Shown one piece after another: positions 57,669-64,000 of a stretch of DNA of 64,000 nucleotides. Position numbers and translations under genes: made by a program. The number at the start of each line of letters is the position of its first letter. The first letter of the stretch is position 1. Source of the DNA: Mesorhizobium sp. ZC-5 (GTDB lineage: Bacteria; Pseudomonadota; Alphaproteobacteria; Rhizobiales; Rhizobiaceae); NCBI RefSeq assembly GCF_025753855.1, contig NZ_JAOWPT010000017.1, forward strand, positions 1 to 64,000. Direction: 5' to 3'. The notes below the pieces were generated by a model. That model made no database searches, was not told the origin of the DNA, and saw only the letters and a program-made list of their open reading frames with translations.

Positions 57669-59573
57669 TTGAAGCGATACTTGAGCATTGCCCATGATTT
57701 GATAGTAGCCGGATCGGCATTTTTGCTCTCATATGTGACTGTTCTTGGTATCGATCTCGCGCTCGAGACTCCAGGCATCGCTGAAAAAACCGGGGCATTC
57801 ATCGCGGTTTGCGCTTTTTTCTTCTTTTTCTTTTCGATGCATCGCGGTTCCTGGCGCTACGTCTCCATCCCGGACCTGACAACGATCATCAAGGCGACGG
57901 CCTTCTCGGTCCTCGTCTACACGGTCGGGGCTTTTTTGATGACGCGCGGTTCCAACGTGCCGCGTTCGGTCCCGGTGCTGACGACCTTGTACATGATAGC
58001 AGGCCTTTCGGCCTCGCGGCTGGCCTATCGGCTGCTCCTTGAACGCAGTTTGGGATTTCCAATCCTCTCCCAGCAGAGGTTGAAGAAGAAGCGGTACGTT
58101 CTTCTCTACGGACTTACCGATGCAGCCGAGAGCTTCATTCGGTCGACCCGACGCGACGTGAACCGCGAAACCGCGGTGATCGGCATTCTCGATGACGGTG
58201 CTAACAGCACGCGGATGGTGCAAGGTGTGAAGGTACTGGGCTCGCTGTCCGAGCTTGAACCGATCGTCGCCAAGCTTCAGCGTAACGGCACAAAAGTTTC
58301 CGAACTGATCGTCACGGAAGCTGCTCCCAGCCGAGAGCAGCTCGGCGAGATCGTCGAACTGGCGACACGCCTCGGCATCAAGGCTTCTCGCATTCCGAGC
58401 GTGACCGAAACCGCGCTCATAACCGGCCGCCTGGAGCCGAAGCCGATCGATCTGGGCGATCTGCTGGGACGCCCGGAAGTAAAGACCGATCTCGAAGGGG
58501 TCGCCGGTCTCATCAACGGCAAGGTCGTGCTTGCCACGGGGGCAGGCGGTTCCATCGGCTCCGAGCTTTGCCGCCAGATCGCGATGTTCGGCCCTAGCGA
58601 ACTCGCGATCACTGACAGCTCCGAATTCCACCTTTATCTGCTTGATCTGGAATTGCGGGAACGCCATCCCAACCTCAGGATCGTCACTCGCATCGTCGAT
58701 GTTCGCGACGGCAGGCGCGTGTCCCACCTCTTCGAGGACGTGAAGCCTGAGGTCGTCTTTCACGCCGCCGCGCTGAAGCACGTCCCGCTGGTCGAGAGCA
58801 ATCCCCTCGAGGGCATCAAGACTAATCTCCTTGGCACGCGCAACGTTGCGAACGCTGCGATGGAAAACGGCGCCTCCACGTTCGTAATGATTTCCACCGA
58901 CAAGGCGGTCAACCCCACGAACATTATGGGCGCCACAAAGCGCGCCGCCGAAGCCTACTGCCAGGCGCTGGACGTCGTCACCAAGAAGACAAGGTTCAAG
59001 ACCGTCCGCTTCGGCAACGTGCTGGGATCGAATGGCTCGGTCGTCCCGCGCTTTCAGGAGCAGATCGCCAATGGCGGGCCGGTCACGGTCACGCACCCGA
59101 ACATGGTTCGCTTTTTCATGACTATCCCGGAGGCGGTCCGACTTGTCCTCCACGCTTCCGCCCGCGCGCTGCGGCAGCAGTCGGATCGCGGCAAGATCAT
59201 GGTGCTGGACATGGGCGAGCCCGTGCGGATCGCCGACCTCGCAGAGCGCATGATCCAACTGGCGGGATTTCGGCCACATACCGACATCGAGATCGCCTTC
59301 ACCGGTCTCCGGCCGGGCGAGAAGCTCTATGAAGAGCTTTTCGACACTTCGGAAGCACAGGACGGCCTAACTGAAGAAGGTTATGTGATCGCCTCGCCGC
59401 GGATCATCGATAGCGCGCTTTTGCACCGCACTTTATCCGGGATCGAAACGGCCGTCGGAAAAGAAAATTCCGTGCGCGCGATCGAGCTTTTGTTGCACAT
59501 CGTGCCCGAATATCGGCCCATGCAGCCGAACGAAGTTCAGGACGCTGGAGGCGTCGTCGTCGATCAAGCCTGA
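57669..59573 (+). CDS. Membrane-bound UDP-sugar 4,6-dehydratase, WbpM/CapD/WreV type
   Basis: A 634-residue protein with a TTG start at 57669-57671 (GGGGAG upstream). About four N-terminal membrane segments and a FlaA1-like CoA-binding region are followed by a catalytic SDR domain: VLATGAGGSIGSELCRQI, FHAAALKHVPLVESNPLEGI, STDKAVNPTNIMGATKRAAE. In the last motif a Met replaces the usual Tyr (MxxxK), as in WbpM-type dehydratases that convert UDP-GlcNAc to the 4-keto-6-deoxy sugar. This is the entry step to QuiNAc or FucNAc. Transcribed away from the reductase/transferase pair. Confidence 0.92.
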   Translation: MKRYLSIAHDLIVAGSAFLLSYVTVLGIDLALETPGIAEKTGAFIAVCAFFFFFFSMHRGSWRYVSIPDLTTIIKATAFSVLVYTVGAFLMTRGSNVPRSVPVLTTLYMIAGLSASRLAYRLLLERSLGFPILSQQRLKKKRYVLLYGLTDAAESFIRSTRRDVNRETAVIGILDDGANSTRMVQGVKVLGSLSELEPIVAKLQRNGTKVSELIVTEAAPSREQLGEIVELATRLGIKASRIPSVTETALITGRLEPKPIDLGDLLGRPEVKTDLEGVAGLINGKVVLATGAGGSIGSELCRQIAMFGPSELAITDSSEFHLYLLDLELRERHPNLRIVTRIVDVRDGRRVSHLFEDVKPEVVFHAAALKHVPLVESNPLEGIKTNLLGTRNVANAAMENGASTFVMISTDKAVNPTNIMGATKRAAEAYCQALDVVTKKTRFKTVRFGNVLGSNGSVVPRFQEQIANGGPVTVTHPNMVRFFMTIPEAVRLVLHASARALRQQSDRGKIMVLDMGEPVRIADLAERMIQLAGFRPHTDIEIAFTGLRPGEKLYEELFDTSEAQDGLTEEGYVIASPRIIDSALLHRTLSGIETAVGKENSVRAIELLLHIVPEYRPMQPNEVQDAGGVVVDQA

Positions 59574-59639
59574 TTTCATTGGCAGGAGAAACCTGCTGCG
59601 GCGCGACCCGTGGCCGCGCCGCGCCAATCGACTGGAAGC

Positions 59640-60221
59640 CTACTTGCGTGTGGTCAGCAGCGAGCCGACGGCCCGAACGGTTGCCGTCGCCAGCGCGATC
59701 TTCACGACATCGGTGACGATGAACGGGCCGACACCGAAGGAGAGCGCCTTTTCGGCCCCCATCAACACCGCGAGCCAAGCGGCGCCCAACGCGAGGATGG
59801 CCACTTCGCCCAGCATCATAGCGCCGAACAGGGTGAATAGATTGCGGTCGAGACCCCTGTCGGCTGCGTGGCCGACAATCGCCGCAGCGACGACAAAGCC
59901 GGCAAGATAGCCGCCGGTCGGCCCGGTCATATAGGCGAGACCGCCGCCAGTCGCGAATACCGGCAGGCCGATCGTGCCCTCTACCAAGTAGGCTATCACG
60001 GTAGCAACCGCGAGATTGCGGCCGTAGGTCGCCGCGATCAAGAAGACGGCGAGCGTCTGCAGCGTCATCGGCACCGGCCAGAAGGGCACTGTGATTTTCG
60101 AGGCGAGCGCCAGCAGCGCGGTCCCTGCGAGCACCAGCAGAACTTGAACAACAAGCCTGGCATTGCGGTCTTGCGGCAAGGCAAGCGTTACGAGCGGACC
60201 TGTGATGGCTGCAGCAGACAT
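59640..60221 (-). CDS. bioY: BioY-family biotin transporter component
   Basis: A 193-residue integral membrane S component of ECF-type biotin uptake. The start at 60219-60221 (MSAAAITGPLVTLALPQ) has AGAGG 7 bases upstream and gives the usual length; a start 29 codons earlier is less likely. Hallmarks: SKITVPFWPVPMTLQTLAVFL and GPTGGYLAGFVVAAAIVG. No bioM/bioN ATPase or T component is next to it, though BioY can work alone in some bacteria. Unrelated to the polysaccharide genes. Confidence 0.92.
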   Translation of the reverse strand: MSAAAITGPLVTLALPQDRNARLVVQVLLVLAGTALLALASKITVPFWPVPMTLQTLAVFLIAATYGRNLAVATVIAYLVEGTIGLPVFATGGGLAYMTGPTGGYLAGFVVAAAIVGHAADRGLDRNLFTLFGAMMLGEVAILALGAAWLAVLMGAEKALSFGVGPFIVTDVVKIALATATVRAVGSLLTTRK

Positions 60222-60336
60222 AAAGAACCTCTTCCAGTGACACATCGGTGGCGGCGTCGCCGGTTCCGACATAGCCGCTTCCGTGCTACCGGGCAATGAC
60301 GCTATCACGTTCGGTGAATGTTAAGCAGGGATTTCC

Positions 60337-61242
60337 ATGACTCTTGATTTCGATACCCGGTTCGAACCCCATTACGGCGAAGCGATAGAGGTCGCTCCGG
60401 GAATCAGACGGCTGACAGTGAACAATCCCGGGCCATTCACGTTCCACGGCACCAACACCTACATCGTCGGCGAACAGACGCTGGCGGTGATCGATCCGGG
60501 ACCGGAAGATCCCGAGCACCTGCAGGCGATTCTGCGTGCCATCGGCGACCGGCCGGTTAGTCATATCTTTGTCAGCCATACGCATCGCGACCATTCTCCC
60601 CTGGCGAAAGAATTGCGACAACTGACCGGAGCGGTCGTTTGCGCCGAAGGCCCACACCGCCCCGCCAGGCCTCTGCGAATCGGCGAGGTCAATCCGCTCG
60701 ATGCCAGCGCGGACACTGATTTCGTGCCCGATTTAACGCTCGCCGACGACAGCGTGACGCGGGGTGACGGCTGGGCTGTAAGGATGGTCCTGACGCCAGG
60801 CCATACGGCCAACCATGCGGCATTCGCGCTGGAGGGCACCGGTGTACTGTTTTCGGCCGACCATGTGATGGCGTGGGCCACATCCATCGTCGCCCCGCCC
60901 GATGGCGCCATGACGGATTACATGGCCTCACTCGATCGGCTCATCGAGCGCGACGACAAAATCTTGCTGCCGGGCCACGGCGGCCCAGTAAGCAAGCCGC
61001 GTCCGTTCATGCGTGGACTGAAGACGCATCGGAAAGTGCGCGAGCGCGCCATCATCGAGCGCCTTGCCGGTGGCGACAGAACCATCCCGGAAATGGTTCG
61101 CGCGATCTACCGCGACACCGATCCACGGCTGCATGGGGCGGCGGGGCTGTCCGTACTCGCCCATATCGAGGATCTGGTCAGCCGCGGAATCGCGGTTACC
61201 GACGGCGATCCGTCGATCGACGGAGAATATGCGCTGAAGTAG
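60337..61242 (+). CDS. MBL-fold metallohydrolase (LACTB2-like)
   Basis: A 301-residue metallo-beta-lactamase-fold protein. The zinc-binding HTHRDHS motif follows VSHIFVS near residue 80; TPGHTANHAAFAL, FSADHVMAW and LPGHGGPV supply the further ligands. The C-terminal helical domain (RAIIERLAGGDRTIPEMVRAIYRD) is that of the LACTB2/MBLAC2-like group common in alphaproteobacteria. Substrate unknown; hydrolase or RNase activity is possible. It is divergent from bioY and convergent with the DUF1499 gene, whose stop abuts. Confidence 0.88.
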   Translation: MTLDFDTRFEPHYGEAIEVAPGIRRLTVNNPGPFTFHGTNTYIVGEQTLAVIDPGPEDPEHLQAILRAIGDRPVSHIFVSHTHRDHSPLAKELRQLTGAVVCAEGPHRPARPLRIGEVNPLDASADTDFVPDLTLADDSVTRGDGWAVRMVLTPGHTANHAAFALEGTGVLFSADHVMAWATSIVAPPDGAMTDYMASLDRLIERDDKILLPGHGGPVSKPRPFMRGLKTHRKVRERAIIERLAGGDRTIPEMVRAIYRDTDPRLHGAAGLSVLAHIEDLVSRGIAVTDGDPSIDGEYALK

Positions 61243-62034
61243 CTATTCGGCCGGAATCGTGCCGGCCTGAGCCGCTATGCCCGCATCGAGCTCGTCGAGA
61301 AAGGCCACGATTCGGGCGGCATTGTCGCCAAGATCATGCCGCCCGAAACGTGATGCCGAGCGCATATCGACATAGGTGGAGTTGCCTTCGTCGGTCACCC
61401 TGATGGCGATATCGCATGGAAACGCCAGCAGCGCGGTCGTCGCCAGCGCCTCAATCGTCACCTCGGGGTTGCTCAATGTCTCTCTCGGCGCCTCGTAAAC
61501 CCGCCAGCCGCGACTTTGGACCAGCGTGAGGACCGTGCTCAAGGCCCGATCAGCGGGGACGTCATAGCGCCTGCCGGTGACCTCCGGATAATTTTCCGCC
61601 TGAATTTTCGCCTCTTCCCTGCCAATCGGCACAATCGGATTCATCCCCTGCCCGCGCCCAAGCGCTGCACGCGCGAATCGTGGCGGGTCGAGCGTATCGG
61701 TGGAAATATCACTAAGTCCCGGATGGACGTAGGCGCGATAACCCGAAACGGCGAACGGTGTGAGAACGGCCACGGCCACGGCCACGCCCTTTGCAATATC
61801 GCGTCCACCGAGATCGCCATAGCTCCAGACCCGGCGGAAAGCGATTGCCGCCAGCAGCAGCGCAAGCACCGCCAGCGTCCCGACCAGCCCAAGCACGATG
61901 ATAAAACCGGGTGTCTCAAGCAGGTTGAAGCGATGGCTCAGTGCGGCCGTAACGAACAGCACTGCGGAAAAATATGCCGTCGCGCGCGACCAGCCGGCGG
62001 CACGCGATGTCTGCTGCTCGATATAGACTGCCAT
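61243..62034 (-). CDS. DUF1499-domain membrane protein
   Basis: A 263-residue protein (MAVYIEQQTSRAAGWSR) with three hydrophobic segments in the first 110 residues and a soluble C-terminal DUF1499 domain (the AENYPEVTGRRYDVPADRALST stretch, and RVTDEGNSTYVDMRSASRFG followed by RHDLGDNAARI). Function of the domain is unknown. A GGCCAC microrepeat at 61767-61785 encodes alternating Val-Ala in the third helix. Convergent with the MBL-fold gene. Confidence 0.85.
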   Translation of the reverse strand: MAVYIEQQTSRAAGWSRATAYFSAVLFVTAALSHRFNLLETPGFIIVLGLVGTLAVLALLLAAIAFRRVWSYGDLGGRDIAKGVAVAVAVLTPFAVSGYRAYVHPGLSDISTDTLDPPRFARAALGRGQGMNPIVPIGREEAKIQAENYPEVTGRRYDVPADRALSTVLTLVQSRGWRVYEAPRETLSNPEVTIEALATTALLAFPCDIAIRVTDEGNSTYVDMRSASRFGRHDLGDNAARIVAFLDELDAGIAAQAGTIPAE

Positions 62035-62096
62035 TTCCGCCGCGTCGCTTCGCCTGTGTTCGGACGCCGTTTACATATTCGCTCGGCGCTGACGGG

Positions 62097-62327
62097 TCAA
62101 AGCTGCCGCGCGGCACTAAGCAAGATCGCCCTGTCAAGCCAGACACGACGAATCATCTCGGCCACGCCTGGGACTTCGCTTGCCGCCCCGGTCTCGGTGT
62201 GGCCGTAGAGAACGCCCTGGTCGGCCGCGATGATCCCGACGGGCTCGCCGGGAAACGTCCTCGAGCGTATGAAGCCGATTTCGACGATGACAGTCTTCTG
62301 AGCTTCTTCAGGGCCCCGATCTCGCCC
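62097..62327 (-). pseudogene. 76-codon open frame without start, possible gene fragment
   Basis: Between the DUF1499 gene and the right-edge membrane protein (62035-62422) there is no intact gene. A minus-strand stretch reads KTVIVEIGFIRSRTFPGEPV, then GIIAADQGVLYGHTETGAAS and EVPGVAEMIRRVWLDRAILL before a stop at 62097-62099. Amino-acid use looks protein-like, but there is no start codon and the stretch is bounded upstream by a stop at 62328-62330. It might be the C-terminal remnant of a lost gene. Family not recognised; a plus-strand frame across the same bases is almost equally plausible. Confidence 0.28.
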
Positions 62328-62422
62328 TCAGCAGATTGTCGGCGATAAAGGTATTGCTAGTCGCCGCGCTTGTCTCCCGATTACCTGTTGGTCTAGAGAC
62401 TGGTCAGTCTGAGGGGATTTGG

Positions 62423-64000
62423 ATGCAACGCATTTTTGCGCGAACAGAAAACTTTTGGTGGCTGGCCGCAATCGCGGCGATCATTTTCGTTTTTTCTTCC
62501 GGGTATAACGACTGGAACAGCCGTCCGGATTTCGGCCATTTCTACCAGGAGCAATATGCTCCAGCAGTTGCGTTCGCCTGTACGGGTCAAATGGCGGATA
62601 TCGTCGGAAAGCGACCTCCAGAATTAAGCGAGTTCCTGAGCCGCCGCAAAAATCGGGTCGATTGCAACTCGATTTTCCCACTCCCAACTGGCGCGTCATT
62701 GAGCGATATCAAACAATTTCATCACCAGATTATCGGATCGCTCTACACCTTTGGCGGGATCTGGAAGTTCGCAGGGCTTTCATGGTCTGTCACCGCCGCC
62801 GTGGCAGGTGCCTTGAAGGCATTGTTCTTGCTGGGGCTGACACTGCTGGGCAGTCTCATGATGCCACGCATTGTCGCTATCGGGGTGGCGCTCGTGATCG
62901 TGGCTGTAGATACAACGGCCTCGCAGATTCTCCCGCATCTTCGCGATTTCTCGAAAGCCGCGTTCTTCGCTCTGCTACTTTATCTGCTGGTGAAGGTTTT
63001 CGAGAGTGCCGACCGCCGGCAGATTGTGCTTTCGATAGCGTCCGCTCTTGTGTTGTGCATAACCTTGGGATTCCGGCAAGACTTCCAGTTATTTATCTAT
63101 TTTTTCCTGATGGCCATCCTCGCGAGCGCGATGATGCAGCGAAAATTCAGAAATGCCATGATCTCTGCCTTGGCTTTCATCGCGGTTATAACTTTATTCA
63201 ACAATCAAGTCTTCAATTTCTGGTCCACATTGGACAGAAACGTCTTTCATTTTTACTTTCTTGGGCAAAACCGGATGTACCTTTCTGCACTGAGTGTTGA
63301 TTCGGATATGTTTTATACACTCAGCTATAAGGATCTTTACGCTTATACAGCCACGAAAATATTTGCGACCGCACAGGGTGCAGATGCCCCGATGTATGGC
63401 ACTCCGGGATATGACGAAACGGGAAAGCAGGCTTTCTTACTGACGATATGGCAATTTCCAGCCGATGCTGCTGCCAAGGCGATCACCGCATTTCACCGAA
63501 CATTATTCGGATGGCTAAGCGCCGATGCCGTGATTCAAGTGTTGGCGGCGCTAGGGTCGTTCACCGCCCTTCTGTATTTTCTGCGCCAACGCGCGCTCGT
63601 TTTCCTGGTCCCTATCGCCTTCTTTGCTTCGATAACCTTCATCCAGTATCACCCGCGGCACTTTTTCGTCTACGGTTCCATCGGCATGCTGTTGATGGCA
63701 GGAGCTTTGTGGTCGCTTGCCGCTGGTCTGGTGGTGCGAGGTCGCGCTCGCCCCACTAAAAGTCTCTATTTCGGGATGCTTCCGGCTGCCGCCGTAGTGC
63801 TGTGCGCTGCAACCCTTCTGCCGTTGAGGGTTTGGCAGCAATCAAATTTCGATGAATTGCTTGCCAAGCTCGACTCGATGCCGAAGAACCACATTTGGGG
63901 GCAACCCAGCGTGGATCCGACAAATGCGAAGACGCCGTTTCGATTGTCGCTTGATCTTCCCTATGGGGAAAATCTCCGGTACGCTAGATTGAGACTGGCT
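62423..64000 (+). CDS. Multi-pass membrane protein of unknown function (runs off the right edge)
   Basis: An uninterrupted frame of 526 codons starts at the ATG at 62423 (MQRIFARTENFWWLAAIAAI), with GAGGGG 8 bases upstream, and continues past the window end. The N-terminal helix precedes a periplasmic-looking loop with Cys and many charged residues. Several helices follow (SVTAAVAGALKALFLLGLTL, KAAFFALLLYLLVKVF, RNAMISALAFIAVITLF) and a second large loop (YKDLYAYTATKIFATAQGAD). The architecture recalls GT-C glycosyltransferases or polysaccharide membrane proteins, but I see no diagnostic motif. GC is clearly low (22 of 60 at 63181-63240), suggesting a different origin. Confidence 0.75.
   Translation, partial: MQRIFARTENFWWLAAIAAIIFVFSSGYNDWNSRPDFGHFYQEQYAPAVAFACTGQMADIVGKRPPELSEFLSRRKNRVDCNSIFPLPTGASLSDIKQFHHQIIGSLYTFGGIWKFAGLSWSVTAAVAGALKALFLLGLTLLGSLMMPRIVAIGVALVIVAVDTTASQILPHLRDFSKAAFFALLLYLLVKVFESADRRQIVLSIASALVLCITLGFRQDFQLFIYFFLMAILASAMMQRKFRNAMISALAFIAVITLFNNQVFNFWSTLDRNVFHFYFLGQNRMYLSALSVDSDMFYTLSYKDLYAYTATKIFATAQGADAPMYGTPGYDETGKQAFLLTIWQFPADAAAKAITAFHRTLFGWLSADAVIQVLAALGSFTALLYFLRQRALVFLVPIAFFASITFIQYHPRHFFVYGSIGMLLMAGALWSLAAGLVVRGRARPTKSLYFGMLPAAAVVLCAATLLPLRVWQQSNFDELLAKLDSMPKNHIWGQPSVDPTNAKTPFRLSLDLPYGENLRYARLRLA

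Noticed and set aside
57669-59279. Minus-strand 516-codon frame opposite the WbpM-type dehydratase
   Set aside because: The plus strand encodes a full dehydratase with all cofactor and active-site motifs; the other strand is a shadow.
61767-61785. GGCCAC microrepeat as a slippage locus
   Set aside because: Only about three units inside a hydrophobic Val-Ala helix of the DUF1499 protein; a unit change would be in frame and tolerated, and there is no sign of switching.

Overview
The window is a chromosomal segment from an alphaproteobacterium of the order Hyphomicrobiales, most likely Mesorhizobium or a close Phyllobacteriaceae relative. Three things suggest this. The glycogen genes lie in the order glgP-glgB-glgC-glgA-pgm-glgX. 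The sugar transporter closely resembles the Sinorhizobium meliloti fructose system FrcBCA. The intergenic repeats are of types I associate with Mesorhizobium-like genomes. Most of the window is GC-rich (41 of 60 bases are G or C at 16441-16500). Parts of the polysaccharide region and the right edge are much lower (24/60 at 41701-41760, 25/60 at 42181-42240, 22/60 at 63181-63240).

Layout. 1-297: the end of an RTX-type protein. 549-6099 (minus): an oligopeptide-type ABC importer (binding protein, two permeases, fused double ATPase). 6698-19691 (minus): glycogen metabolism, comprising phosphorylase, branching enzyme, ADP-glucose pyrophosphorylase, synthase, phosphoglucomutase, debranching enzyme and a GH13 alpha-glucosidase. 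19810-25275: a fructose-type ABC importer (frcBCA, minus) divergent from a ROK repressor and a PfkB sugar kinase, with a clear palindromic operator between them. 25400-27122: a small NTF2-like protein and a sugar aminotransferase. 27127-30780 (minus): sulfate activation (cysD, fused cysNC, cysQ).

31167-59573 is a large surface-polysaccharide locus. It holds two UDP-sugar dehydrogenases, a UDP-GlcNAc 2-epimerase, an AsnB-type amidotransferase, a two-domain oxidoreductase, a Wzx flippase and three Wzy/ligase-like membrane proteins. It also holds two GT4 glycosyltransferases, two methyltransferases, two heparinase II/III-like proteins and an uncharacterised transglutaminase-fold protein. An initiating sugar-phosphate transferase, its paired NAD-dependent reductase/epimerase and a WbpM-type 4,6-dehydratase complete it. 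A decayed IS3-type element between two direct repeats sits just before the dehydratase gene, and a decayed reading frame lies near 38.7 kb.

59640-64000 holds BioY, an MBL-fold hydrolase, a DUF1499 membrane protein and the first 526 codons of an AT-richer multi-pass membrane protein that runs off the right edge.

How the genes may work together (inference): the polysaccharide genes fit a Wzx/Wzy-type heteropolysaccharide started on a QuiNAc/FucNAc-type sugar and containing N-acetylated uronic acids, possibly amidated by the AsnB homologue. The heparinase-like proteins are candidates for trimming or remodelling a uronate-containing chain. The adjacent PAPS-forming genes raise the possibility of sulfation, but I see no sulfotransferase in the window.
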